Shown piece after piece: positions 7,914-16,309 of a stretch of DNA of 41,868 nt (its first letter is position 1; every line of letters begins with the position of its first letter). The position numbers and the translations under genes are program-made. The notes beneath the pieces were generated by a model. The model saw nothing but the letters and a program-made list of their open reading frames with translations. It was not told the origin of the DNA and did no database searches. This stretch comes from Actinophytocola sp. (GTDB taxonomy: Bacteria > Actinomycetota > Actinomycetes > Mycobacteriales > Pseudonocardiaceae): contig WHTY01000033.1 of NCBI GenBank assembly GCA_009377475.1, positions 1 through 41,868 on the forward strand, read 5' to 3'.

Positions 7914-8786
7914 ATGCTCGGTAAGAACTTCACCTCGGGTCTGACCTATCGCAATGGCAGCCGCTGGGTGCGCGTGCAGACACGCGGCCCGGTGATCACC
8001 AGAGGCGTCGACGAGCCGCTGATCCGGCTGACGATCGAGGACGACGGGACCACCCGGCGGACCAAGATCTACGCCAACCGCGAGTACGAGACTCGCGACG
8101 ACGGCACCGCCGCCAAGCGAGCCCGCCGCGAATGGGTCCTGCCAGCGGGCGCGTCCGTCAACCCGCAGGACTACGAGCGGAGCGACATCGACCTGTTGTC
8201 GCATGACCCCAGCTCACTCCCCATGTTCTCGGCGCAACCGCAGCTTCGCGCGCCGACGAAAGCCTGCCGTCGGCGGCCGCGTCCCGCCTCGCTTTCCGGC
8301 CGGTCGCCCGCTCCCCGGCGTGCCCGCGCCACGACGTCAGGCAGCGGCGCCGAGCCGCCACCCATCGTCGCGGTGCCGGCGAACAAGTACTGCGAGGAAG
8401 CCTGCTACTGGCTCCCCCCGAACACCCACCACGTCACCGCGACCCAGTACGCGATCTTGGAGGCGCTGTCCGAACTGCTCTGGGTGGACGCTCCGGGAGC
8501 AAGGTGGCGGGACGGCGAAGTCATCGAGCACGACGCCCCCAGTGGCCACACCATGAGCGAATTGGCCGCCGTAGTTCACGAAGTGGAACACGCCAACCCC
8601 CGGCAGTTACGTGCCATCGACCGCACGATCCGCGAACTGGTCCAACGACGTCTCGTCGAGCGAAACGGCGACCGGGTTCGGTTGCGCGGATGGGAATGCC
8701 TGCACACCAAGCGCAAGAAGACCCGCCGCGCGATCGAGCAAGGCGGCGGACGCGCGTTCTACGCCTACGTCCGGCACAGCGCCTGA
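7914..8786 (+). CDS. Hypothetical protein with C-terminal winged-helix-like region
   Basis: A 290-residue protein I do not recognise. ATG at 7914 follows GGGAGG at a suitable distance. Residues 1-95 are charged and beta-rich (TIEDDGTTRRTKIYANREYETRDD); residues about 100-150 are an Arg/Pro/Ser-rich linker; residues about 165-285 are helical with the pattern of a MarR/wHTH domain (ATQYAILEALSELLW, then RAIDRTIRELVQRRLVERNGDRVRLRG as recognition helix and wing). It is probably a DNA-binding protein. The basic C-terminus (KRKKTRR) fits nucleic-acid contact. The 5' region contains an inverted repeat at 7811-7842 that it might bind. Confidence 0.65.
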   Translation: MLGKNFTSGLTYRNGSRWVRVQTRGPVITRGVDEPLIRLTIEDDGTTRRTKIYANREYETRDDGTAAKRARREWVLPAGASVNPQDYERSDIDLLSHDPSSLPMFSAQPQLRAPTKACRRRPRPASLSGRSPAPRRARATTSGSGAEPPPIVAVPANKYCEEACYWLPPNTHHVTATQYAILEALSELLWVDAPGARWRDGEVIEHDAPSGHTMSELAAVVHEVEHANPRQLRAIDRTIRELVQRRLVERNGDRVRLRGWECLHTKRKKTRRAIEQGGGRAFYAYVRHSA

Positions 8787-8914
8787 GCCGGCAGGTCGCG
8801 GCGGGCGCCAGCACGGGCTGACTGCGTCCAGCGTGACCCTGCGCGCGAACAGCGGCCATGCGGCGAAAGTCCCCGGTCGCTCGTCCAACAGACACCGCCT
8901 GCTGGGCGCAGGGT

Positions 8915-9238
8915 TCAGGCGGCGTCGGCGGGGATCGTGGCGAGCAGCGCGTGCCCCGCTGCGGTGAGGGCGGCCGGCACCCGCTGCCCGATCACGCCAA
9001 GGCGCATCGGGTGGATGAGGCGATAGCGGGCGAGGTCGTGCGCGGTCGTCTGATCGCAACAGGTGATGCCGTCGATGTAGAGATCAGGCTCGCAGCTGCA
9101 CGTCATCTCGGCTCGGTGCTGGGCTACCGCCCGCAGCATCGCGAGCATGCGATACGACGGCGCGCCCTGGAACGAGAACGGCGCGGTTGTTTCTGCCACT
9201 GAGACGTCTAGTACGTCTGCGACCTTCGACTGGTCCAT
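8915..9238 (-). CDS. Hypothetical protein, possible small winged-helix protein
   Basis: About 107 residues from ATG 9238 (MDQSKVADVLDVSVAETTAP). The C-terminal half, LARYRLIHPMRLGVIGQRVP followed by AALTAAGHALL, resembles the wing and last helix of MarR-like proteins. A Cys-rich patch (MTCSCEPDLYIDGITCCDQ) could bind metal or be redox active. An upstream extension in frame to 9328 exists but reads like non-coding sequence. It diverges from the response regulator at 9454. Not recognised; the DNA-binding suggestion is weak. Confidence 0.5.
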   Translation of the reverse strand: MDQSKVADVLDVSVAETTAPFSFQGAPSYRMLAMLRAVAQHRAEMTCSCEPDLYIDGITCCDQTTAHDLARYRLIHPMRLGVIGQRVPAALTAAGHALLATIPADAA

Positions 9239-9453
9239 CCGATACCAACCAGTGAACTTGAGATTGTTCTTAATGAAATGGTAGCGGCGAAACGCAGGCT
9301 GCGTCAACGAAAGCCGAGGACGTCTCACAGCGCGACTTACTACGGCACAGTAGGGACCTTGGTCCCCACTTCGTCACCAGAAGTCCCACCCGGAATCACG
9401 GCCGCACCCTCCGCTCGTCGCCTTCGCGACCAGCACATCGACAGGGGGCACCC

Positions 9454-10113
9454 ATGTCAACACGGGTCGTCGTTATCGACGCGCACACGCTCAGCAGGTT
9501 CGGGTTCGCCACGCTCGCGGCACGCGAACCGGACATCGACCTCGTCGCGGAGGCGTCGTCCATCGCGACGGCACGGCGGCTGATCGCCGCGAACCCACCG
9601 GACGTCGTCACGGTCGACGCCGTCCTGCCCGACGGGGACGGCATCGCGTTCGCCAGGGAGCTACGCGACCGCTACGTCGACCTCGGCATCGTCGTCCTGA
9701 CCTCGTCCGACGGCGACGACGTGCTGTTTCGCGCCCTCGAAACCGGGGCATCGGCGTTCGTCGCGAAGAACGCCCCGGTCGCCGAGATCATCACGGCGGT
9801 CCGCCACGCCGCCGTCGCCGCGTCGTCGTTCACTGCGTCCGGACTGGCCTCCGCGGTCGCCCGGCGCCACAAGACCGCGACGTCGCCACGCCTGAGCACG
9901 CGCGAGCTGCAGGTGCTCGGACTGCTCAGCGAGGGCAGGTCCGTCCCGCAGATCGCGGCGGCGATGTATCTCAGCCGGTCCACCGCCAAGACCTACATCA
10001 CCCGCGTGTACGAAAAGCTGGGCGCGGCGAACCGCGCCCAGGCCCTCATGACGGCCGTCCGGGAAGGGCTCATCGACGGCGCGGCGTGCGCGATGAACCG
10101 ACTGCGCGCCTGA
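9454..10113 (+). CDS. NarL/LuxR-type response regulator, orphan
   Basis: A 219-residue protein with an N-terminal receiver (residues 4-120) and a C-terminal LuxR helix-turn-helix (about 148-212, LSTRELQVLGLLSEGRSVPQ). The phosphoacceptor is probably Asp55 (VTVDAVLPDGDG); Thr82-Ser and Lys104 (FVAKNAP) complete the switch. The first acidic pair is VVVIDAH, so one of the two usual aspartates is alanine, which may reduce Mg2+ binding. No histidine kinase lies nearby, so it is an orphan or works with a distant kinase. It ends in the two-residue-spaced basic tail MNRLRA. Confidence 0.9.
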   Translation: MSTRVVVIDAHTLSRFGFATLAAREPDIDLVAEASSIATARRLIAANPPDVVTVDAVLPDGDGIAFARELRDRYVDLGIVVLTSSDGDDVLFRALETGASAFVAKNAPVAEIITAVRHAAVAASSFTASGLASAVARRHKTATSPRLSTRELQVLGLLSEGRSVPQIAAAMYLSRSTAKTYITRVYEKLGAANRAQALMTAVREGLIDGAACAMNRLRA

Positions 10114-10173
10114 CGGCGGGATCGGCGGCGCGCTGCCCGTTGCGCCGCGCCGGGAGTTGATCACTGGCAGCGA

Positions 10174-10323
10174 TCAGGCGACTTCCCAGTCGGCGGTCGT
10201 CGTGGTCTGGAGTTCTTCGACGCAGTTCCCGCACACCTCGTCGTTCGGCATCGGGTCGCCGCACTCCGGGCACACGTGACCTGGGTCGTCGTCGAAGTCA
10301 CCGGGGAAGATAGGGAGGGACAT
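10174..10323 (-). CDS. Small zinc-ribbon protein (49 aa)
   Basis: A 49-residue frame starting MSLPIFPGDFDDDPGHVCPE with two CxxC knuckles (CPEC and CGNC, 14 residues apart) and an acidic C-terminus (EELQTTTTADWEVA). The paired knuckles indicate one structural zinc site. AGGAG lies six bases before the ATG. Such small single-ribbon proteins are common in actinobacteria with unknown roles, often partner-binding. It stands alone on the minus strand between two plus-strand genes. Confidence 0.7.
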   Translation of the reverse strand: MSLPIFPGDFDDDPGHVCPECGDPMPNDEVCGNCVEELQTTTTADWEVA

Positions 10324-10529
10324 GCTCACTCCTCTCAAGGTGCTCAATGTGGTGACTAACGACACACCTAGACCCGGGGTGCGCGGTATGCCCGAATTTT
10401 GACTACACACCGTTAACTCGAACGGGTGATATGCCGAGTGCGGATCCCTTGGGTGGGTACGTGAGGCATTTGGACTCTCCCGCCGTAGCGCCGCGAGGTC
10501 TACGGTCGGAGTGGCGTAAGGAGCGCATC

Positions 10530-11009
10530 GTGGCATCTGCGGGAACTGAGTCTGGGTATCGCTGGCAGCGACGCACTGCCGATCTGTGGCTTGAGGCGTG
10601 GGCGCCCAGCAGGGAGAAATGCGTCGCGCAGGCAGTGCGCGGCCTTGTCGACAGCGTGGCGAAGGTCGCTCGCGGCGCCGTGAACGCGGCTGGCGACCCG
10701 GTGTCGACGGTGGAGTTCGAGATCGGCGGCGAGACCGACGAGGAGTTGCTGGTCGGCGTGCTGGACGAGGTGATCTACCGGATGGACGTGTCCGGACAGG
10801 TCCCGGTGACCAGCACCGTGCGCGCCGGGTCGCGCGGGCTCGACGTCACCTGCGGCATGGCGGAGCTGCGCACGCTAGGCGCGGGCGCGCGGGCAGGTGG
10901 CGCGCCGTCCGGTGCGCCACCGCGCCAGCGAAGGACCGCCTCGTTGCACGCGCCTCGGATGAGCGCGGGCCCCGGCTACTGGAGCTGCGCGGTAACCCTC
11001 GAGGTGTAG
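10530..11009 (+). CDS. Archease-like protein
   Basis: About 159 residues from GTG 10530, chosen because AAGGAG is six bases upstream. The start GYRWQRRTADLWLEAWAPS resembles the archease N-terminus (HTAD), and TDEELLVGVLDEVIYRMDV matches the family's central LLxxxLxExxY block. Archease helps the RNA ligase RtcB turn over and binds Ca2+ through acidic residues including a C-terminal Asp. Here the end reads CAVTLEV, so the usual DI terminus is altered, and the middle (GAGARAGGAPSGAPPRQRR) is divergent. No rtcB is present in the window. Family assignment is good; retention of archease activity is uncertain. Confidence 0.65.
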   Translation: MASAGTESGYRWQRRTADLWLEAWAPSREKCVAQAVRGLVDSVAKVARGAVNAAGDPVSTVEFEIGGETDEELLVGVLDEVIYRMDVSGQVPVTSTVRAGSRGLDVTCGMAELRTLGAGARAGGAPSGAPPRQRRTASLHAPRMSAGPGYWSCAVTLEV

Positions 11010-11022
11010 ACAACCCCGCGTG

Positions 11023-11958
11023 TCAAGCGGCCAGCGCCTCCCGCCGGTCGGGGGTCCGCAGCTCGTCGAGCGCGTGGCGCTCCAGCCGCCGCACCCGCTC
11101 GCGCGACAGGCCGAGGTACTTCCCGGTTTCCTGCAGCGTGTGCGGGTTGCCGTCGTAGAGCCCATACCGGTACGCCAAGACCGTCGCGGCCAGCGGTTCC
11201 AACGACGCCAGCGCCTCGGACACCAGATCAGCCCGCTCGGTGGCGGTCTCATGGCCTTCGTGCCCCTCGGCCCCCTTGTGCCCGACGAACTCGCCGAAGC
11301 TCGTCTCGCCGTCCTCGCCAACCGGGACGTCGAGGCTCGTGGTGACCCGCGAGACGTTCCGCATCTGCACGACGGCGTCGACCGGGTAGCCGGCCTCCTC
11401 GGCCAACTCGGCGTCGGAGGGCTCGCGTTCGAGCCGCGCGAGCAATTCCCGCTCGGCGCGATCCAGTTTCCCGATCCGTTCCGTCAGATGCGTCGGCAAC
11501 CGAATAGCGCGGCTCTGGAAGGCGTTGCCGCGCTGCATCGCCTGCCGAATCCACCACATGGCGTACGTGGAGAACTTGTATCCCTTCGCGTAGTCGAACT
11601 TCTCGACCGCGCGCAGCAAACCCAGGTTCCCCTCCTGGATCACGTCCAACAGCGGCAAGCCGCCGCGCCGCTTCTTCGCAGCCGCCACGACCAGCCGCAG
11701 GTTCGCGTGCACCATGCTTTCCTTCGCCCGCGCGCCCTCGTCAGCGATCGCGCGCAGGTCGCGGCGGTCGTGCCCGCCGGGATCGGTGCGCAGTAACTCC
11801 TCCGCGTACACACCCGCCTCGATGCGTTTGGCGAGCTCGACCTCCTCCGACGCGGTCAGCAGCGGAATGCGGCCGATCTCGTTCAGATAGCTCCGCACCA
11901 AATCAGGCTCGGCGTCCGGATGCGCCTCGCGCGAGCGCACCGTCACATCAGATGCCAA
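11023..11958 (-). CDS. RNA polymerase sigma factor, group-2 sigma-70 (HrdD/SigB-like)
   Basis: About 311 residues. Region 1.2 is DLVRSYLNEIGRIPLLTASE; region 2 contains NLRLVVAAAKKRRGGLPLLD and GYKFSTYAMWWIRQAM; region 3 is the helical LTERIGKLDRAERELL block; region 4 ends YLGLSRERVRRLERHALDE. It lacks the long acidic N-terminus of the essential primary sigma factor, so it is a group-2 paralogue like Streptomyces HrdA/C/D or mycobacterial SigB. TTG at 11958 has GGAGG six bases upstream. A frame on the same strand ends ten bases inside it, suggesting possible coupling. No anti-sigma gene is adjacent. Confidence 0.9.
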   Translation of the reverse strand: MASDVTVRSREAHPDAEPDLVRSYLNEIGRIPLLTASEEVELAKRIEAGVYAEELLRTDPGGHDRRDLRAIADEGARAKESMVHANLRLVVAAAKKRRGGLPLLDVIQEGNLGLLRAVEKFDYAKGYKFSTYAMWWIRQAMQRGNAFQSRAIRLPTHLTERIGKLDRAERELLARLEREPSDAELAEEAGYPVDAVVQMRNVSRVTTSLDVPVGEDGETSFGEFVGHKGAEGHEGHETATERADLVSEALASLEPLAATVLAYRYGLYDGNPHTLQETGKYLGLSRERVRRLERHALDELRTPDRREALAA

Positions 11959-12232
11959 TGTATTCCTCCCACAACCGCGACTCGCTGTCACGGCAACTGC
12001 TCAAGACAACGCGCAGCAAACCCGTTGCATTCCGATATGTCCACTTCTCCAGATACCACGTCGCCACACCGGAGTCCGGCAACCACCGGAACCGGCCATG
12101 GTAGAGGCCTTCGCCGTCATTCGCCGGTCTCGCGGACGCGGGCCGCGACCCGCCTCGCCGTACGGGCACGGGCATCACCGGCAGATCCGCGTCCGCATCT
12201 TGGCTCGCACGGGAATGCCGCCGCGATCTCAA
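11948..12232 (-). CDS. Possible short frame upstream of the sigma factor
   Basis: A minus-strand frame of up to 94 residues whose TGA at 11948 overlaps the start of the sigma gene. The last 55 residues (for example LPDSGVATWYLEKWTYRNAT) look like protein, but third-position GC is low for this genome and the N-terminal half is Arg/Ser-rich noise. It may be a leader peptide that couples translation of the sigma factor, or chance. The stretch 11959-12349 holds no other gene I can support. Confidence 0.2.
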   Translation of the reverse strand: MRSRRHSRASQDADADLPVMPVPVRRGGSRPASARPANDGEGLYHGRFRWLPDSGVATWYLEKWTYRNATGLLRVVLSSCRDSESRLWEEYIGI

Positions 12233-12291
12233 CGGTTATGTCGGCGACGATCACGGGTGGGCACCGGCCGTGAGCGGGTAGTACAAGGCAG

Positions 12292-12315
12292 GGGGCACGG
12301 TGGCCACCGTGCCCC
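12292..12315. promoter_or_regulatory. Perfect 24-bp palindrome upstream of the copper ATPase
   Basis: The half-site GGGGCACGGTGG at 12292-12303 is followed directly by its exact reverse complement (12304-12315), with no spacer. It ends 34 bases before the ATPase start, close to where a transcript from a possible -10 (TAGTAC, 12279-12284) would begin. Position and symmetry suggest an operator for a dimeric regulator, for example a metal sensor. The core GGGGCAC also occurs in the csoR upstream region (30186-30201). Confidence 0.5.
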
Positions 12316-12349
12316 GGCACGAAAACACGGACACGTCGAGGAGGCGGTC

Positions 12350-14515
12350 ATGGACACGCGAGACACGGCGGTCCAGCACGACGCGGATACCGACGAGCAC
12401 GCCGGGCACGACCAGCACACCAGCCACGACGAGCACGGCGGCGGTCACGGGGGACACGCCGAGCACGGCGGCGGTCACGGCGCGGGCCACGACGGGGGTC
12501 ACGACAAGCACGAGGGCCACTCTCCCGCGATGTTCCGCGACCGGTTCTGGCTGTCGCTGTTGCTGACGCTGCCGGTGGTGTTCTACGCCGACATGATCCA
12601 GGAGTGGTTCGGCTACACCGCGCCGACCTTCCCCGGCTCTGACCTGTTCGCGCCCGTGCTCGGCACCATCATCTTCTTCTACGGCGGGTGGCCGTTCGTC
12701 GTCGGCGCGGTCCGCGAGATCCGCTCCCGCGCGCCGGGCATGATGCTGCTGATCGGCATGGCGATCACGGTGGCCTACGTCGCCAGCCTGGTCGCGAGCT
12801 TCGGCCTGTTCACGGTCGAGGTCTGGTGGGAGCTCTCGCTACTGATCGTGATCATGCTGCTGGGCCACTGGATGGAGATGCGCGCCATCGGCCAGGCGCG
12901 CGGGGCGCTCGCCGCGCTGGCCGAACTGCTGCCGGACGAGGCGGAACGCGTCAACGACGACGGCAGCGTCACCACCGTCCACATCGGAGACCTCGGGGTC
13001 GGCGACGTCGTCCTGGTGCGGCCCGGCGCGCGGGTGCCAGCTGACGGCGAAATCGTGCAGGGCTCGGCCGACCTGGACGAGTCCATGATCACCGGCGAGT
13101 CCAACCCGGTCACGCGCGGCGAGGGCGACCGTGTGATCGCCGCCAGCGTCTCCACCGACAGCGCCATCCGCGTGCGCGTCGACGCCGTCGGGGAGGACAC
13201 CGCGCTGGCGGGTATCCAACGGCTCGTCGCGCAGGCGCAGGAGTCGAAGTCCCGCACCCAGGTGCTCGCGGACCGGGCGGCGGCGCTGCTGTTCTACGTC
13301 GCGGTGTCGGCGGCCGCGGTGACCGTGGCCGTGTGGGCGTTGCTGGGTGATACCGACGCCGCCGTTGTGCGCTCGGTGACCGTGCTGATCATCGCGTGCC
13401 CGCACGCGCTCGGCCTGGCGATCCCGCTGGTCACCTCGATTTCGACGTCGAAGTCCGCCCGCAACGGCATCCTGATCAAGGACCGGCTCGCACTCGAGCA
13501 GATGCGCAACGTCGACGCCGTACTGTTCGACAAGACCGGCACGCTCACCAAGGGCGAGCACGCGGTGACCGGCGTCGCTGCGGCGGACGGCGGTAGCGAC
13601 GCTGAGGCTGTGCTGCTCGGGCTGGCCGCTGCGGTGGAGTCGGAGAGCGAGCACCCGCTGGCGCGCGCGATCGTCGCGGAGGCGGCCGAACGCGGCGCCG
13701 AGGTGCAGCAAGCGTCCGGGTTCCGGTCGATGACCGGCCGGGGCGTGCGGGCGTCGGTCGACGGGCAGGAGGTCGCCGTCGGCGGTCCCGCGCTGCTGCG
13801 GGAGCAGGGCTTCGACGTCCCGGACAGCATCACTGACGCCGTCAACGGCTGGCGGGATCGGGGCGCGGCCGTCCTGCACGTCGTCAAGGCGGGCGAGATC
13901 GTCGGCGCGATCGCGCTGGAGGACCAGGTGCGGCCGGAGTCGCGGCAGGCCATCGACGTCCTGCACCGGCGCGGTGTGACCGTCGCGATGATCACCGGCG
14001 ACGCGCAGCAGGTCGCGGACGCCGTCGCGCGCGACATCGGCATCGACGAGGTGTTCGCCGAGGTGTTGCCGGAGGACAAGGACTCGGCGGTGGCGGATCT
14101 GCAACGTCGCGGGCACACCGTGGCGATGGTCGGCGACGGCGTGAACGACGCGCCCGCGCTGGCTCGCGCCGACGTCGGCATCGCGATCGGCGCCGGCACC
14201 GACGTCGCGATCGAGTCGGCGGGCATCGTGCTCGCATCGGACGACCCGCGCGCCGTGGTCGTGGTGAGCACGTTGTCGGCGGCGAGCTACCGCAAGATGA
14301 CGCAGAACCTGTGGTGGGCGGCGGGCTACAACCTCGCGGCGATCCCGCTGGCGGCTGGCGTGCTCGCCTGGGCGGGATTCGTGCTGCCGATGGCGGTCGG
14401 CGCGGTGCTGATGAGCCTGTCCACGATCATCGTCGCGTTGAACGCGCAGTTGCTGCGACGCGTGGACCTGCGTTCCACGGCGGTGTCTTCGGGGCCTTCT
14501 GGCAGTACCGCGTAA
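12350..14515 (+). CDS. copB: P1B-3-type copper/silver-exporting ATPase (CopB-like)
   Basis: A 721-residue P-type ATPase. The first 60 residues are a metal-binding tail with many His (HDQHTSHDEHGGGHGGHAEH) instead of CxxC domains. TGES begins at residue 248, the transmembrane metal site is Cys350-Pro351-His352 (IIACPHALGLAIPL), Asp394 in DKTGTLT is phosphorylated, SEHPLA is the nucleotide-domain motif and GDGVND starts at residue 595. The final helices carry N-x6-YN-x4-P and MSLSTIIVALN, the signature of subgroup P1B-3 exporting Cu or Ag. ATG 12350 has GAGGAGG five bases upstream. It exports copper across the plasma membrane. It is not next to csoR, which lies 15 kb away. Confidence 0.93.
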   Translation: MDTRDTAVQHDADTDEHAGHDQHTSHDEHGGGHGGHAEHGGGHGAGHDGGHDKHEGHSPAMFRDRFWLSLLLTLPVVFYADMIQEWFGYTAPTFPGSDLFAPVLGTIIFFYGGWPFVVGAVREIRSRAPGMMLLIGMAITVAYVASLVASFGLFTVEVWWELSLLIVIMLLGHWMEMRAIGQARGALAALAELLPDEAERVNDDGSVTTVHIGDLGVGDVVLVRPGARVPADGEIVQGSADLDESMITGESNPVTRGEGDRVIAASVSTDSAIRVRVDAVGEDTALAGIQRLVAQAQESKSRTQVLADRAAALLFYVAVSAAAVTVAVWALLGDTDAAVVRSVTVLIIACPHALGLAIPLVTSISTSKSARNGILIKDRLALEQMRNVDAVLFDKTGTLTKGEHAVTGVAAADGGSDAEAVLLGLAAAVESESEHPLARAIVAEAAERGAEVQQASGFRSMTGRGVRASVDGQEVAVGGPALLREQGFDVPDSITDAVNGWRDRGAAVLHVVKAGEIVGAIALEDQVRPESRQAIDVLHRRGVTVAMITGDAQQVADAVARDIGIDEVFAEVLPEDKDSAVADLQRRGHTVAMVGDGVNDAPALARADVGIAIGAGTDVAIESAGIVLASDDPRAVVVVSTLSAASYRKMTQNLWWAAGYNLAAIPLAAGVLAWAGFVLPMAVGAVLMSLSTIIVALNAQLLRRVDLRSTAVSSGPSGSTA

Positions 14516-14786
14516 CGCCGAGCGCCGCACCATCGACTTCCTCCCTACGTCCCCGTGACGCGGAAGTAGATCCATGGCCATCCGACGGGTCAGCACGTGG
14601 TACTTCGTCGTATCGATCGCGAGCGTTGGCTGTTCGCGGTGATTCCGTTCCTACACGCCGCGACCCGGCTGCGCCGGGTTGCGCCGCGAGGTGTCCCTTC
14701 GGCGCTCGACCGCCAGTTACCTCGCCACGCAGCCAGAATTGCCCCTGCAGATCTTCCACTCGCGGCCACATCTGGCGCGTTCCAGC

Positions 14787-14814
14787 TTGATCTCGAACTG
14801 GCATTCGATAGACT
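14787..14814 (+). promoter_or_regulatory. Promoter of a leaderless HNH gene
   Basis: TTGATC (14787-14792) and TAGACT (14809-14814) are separated by 16 bases. Initiation seven bases beyond the -10 would fall on the GTG at 14821, giving a leaderless mRNA; no Shine-Dalgarno sequence is present. The 300 bases between the ATPase and this gene otherwise hold only a small hairpin (ACCCGGC/GCCGGGT, 14663-14679). Confidence 0.45.
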
Positions 14815-14820
14815 GTGACC

Positions 14821-16266
14821 GTGACCACATTCATCGAACTAGGCTCCGATGCCGGGTTCCTGCACCTGCCCGATCACGTCGTGGATCCACCAGCCATCGA
14901 CGTCGAGCGGTTCACCGACCACCGCGTGCTGTTCTGCACCGGCGCGGAGATCGCCGGATACAACGATGGCGAGCTCATGGACACGCTGGCAGCGGTGCGC
15001 AGGCTGCGCGCTCGCGCGGACGCGATCGAGGCGCACGCTCTCACCCGACTCGACGACCTCCGCGACGGCTCACGCTACGTGCCTGACGAAGCCGCGCTCG
15101 AACTGCGAATGAGCCGTCACGCCACGGCCGATCGAGTAGCCACCGCCCGCGCGCTCACCGATGACATGCCCCAACTGCTGGCAGCCATGGAGTCCGGTCA
15201 GATCGAGCGCCATCCCGCCACCAAGATCACCAACACCGTCACCCATCTCACCAGTCCGCAACGCCGCGAGGTCGACCAGCAACTCGCGGACAAACTCGCC
15301 GCCGGCAAGCTCTCCTGGCTGGACCCCAGCCGCCTCGTGCGGGCGGCGAGGCGCCTGGTCACCAAGGTCGATCCCGACGGCCAAACCGACCGCGCGCGAC
15401 GCGCCCGCGCTGAACGCAAAGTCGAGCTGATCCCCGGCGAAGACGCCATGTCCACCCTCGCCGCAGACCTACCCGCCGAGCTCGCCGCCTCCGCGTACAG
15501 CCGTATCGACGGCATGGCCCGCCGCCTGCGCAACACCGGCGACGAACGCACCCTCGACCAGCTCCGTGCCGACGTCTACGCCGACCTGCTCCTCGGCAAC
15601 GACCCCGGCGCGCAGCCACCCGCCGCAGCAGCCACGGTGTTCCTGCACATGCCCGCCACCACCGCGCTCACCCTCGGCGACGACGGGGCCGAGCTCTCCG
15701 GCTACGGCCCGCTGCCCGGGCCGATCGCCCGCGAAATCATGACCGGACGCAACAGCGTCTGGCGCAAGGTGCTGACCGACCCCGGCACGGGCGCACCGTT
15801 GGACCTGGGTGCCACCCGTCGGCATCCCAACCAGGCCATCCGCGACATCGTCGCCGTCCGCGACACCGAATGCACCCTGCCCGGCTGCCACCGCCCGGCG
15901 CAGCGCTGCGACTTCGACCACCTCACCGAATGGCAACACCACCCCGACACCAGCGCCGACAACGGCGCACCCAAGTGCGAGTACCACCACTACCTCAAGA
16001 GCGAGCCCGACTGGCACATCGACTACGACCCCGACACCGGCACCACGACCGTCATCACACCCGCCGGACGCAGTTATCGATATCAGTCACGTCCGCCGCA
16101 CCCGACCGGCGCCGACAACGCCGTGCCACCAGTCGCCGAAGCCCGGGCCAACAATGGCTCCCACACCGCCGCGATTTCCGACGACGCGCCTGGGGACACC
16201 GGCTCCGACACCCAAACGACTACCGACATGACGTCCAGCCGAACCCCCGACGAGCCGCCATTCTGA
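14821..16266 (+). CDS. DUF222 / HNH endonuclease, 13E12 repeat family
   Basis: About 481 residues. The DUF222 domain spans roughly residues 35-320 (LRARADAIEAHALTRLDDLR, then ERHPATKITNTVTHL). The C-terminal HNH motif spans about 345-400: Cys-Thr-Leu-Pro-Gly-Cys, CDFDHLTEWQHHP, NGAPKCEYHHYLKSEPDW; the paired cysteines hold zinc and the histidines form the metal-dependent nuclease site. These proteins are multi-copy in mycobacteria and relatives, including REP13E12, and a role in DNA processing or mobility is suspected but unproven. A Thr/Asp-rich tail follows. GTG 14821 fits the leaderless promoter; GTG 14815 is also possible. Confidence 0.88.
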   Translation: MTTFIELGSDAGFLHLPDHVVDPPAIDVERFTDHRVLFCTGAEIAGYNDGELMDTLAAVRRLRARADAIEAHALTRLDDLRDGSRYVPDEAALELRMSRHATADRVATARALTDDMPQLLAAMESGQIERHPATKITNTVTHLTSPQRREVDQQLADKLAAGKLSWLDPSRLVRAARRLVTKVDPDGQTDRARRARAERKVELIPGEDAMSTLAADLPAELAASAYSRIDGMARRLRNTGDERTLDQLRADVYADLLLGNDPGAQPPAAAATVFLHMPATTALTLGDDGAELSGYGPLPGPIAREIMTGRNSVWRKVLTDPGTGAPLDLGATRRHPNQAIRDIVAVRDTECTLPGCHRPAQRCDFDHLTEWQHHPDTSADNGAPKCEYHHYLKSEPDWHIDYDPDTGTTTVITPAGRSYRYQSRPPHPTGADNAVPPVAEARANNGSHTAAISDDAPGDTGSDTQTTTDMTSSRTPDEPPF

Positions 16267-16309
16267 GCAGGTCGCCGCGCGCCGCGCCGGGGCCGCTCGC
16301 GCGCAAACC

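Noticed and set aside
12241..12349. CsoR-type ATACCCC operator upstream of copB
   Set aside because: No ATACCCC or GGGGTAT half-site is present there; only the different 24-bp palindrome is.
14821..16266. HNH gene as a homing endonuclease or retron/intron component
   Set aside because: DUF222 plus C-terminal HNH is the standard 13E12 architecture; no intron structure or reverse transcriptase flanks it.
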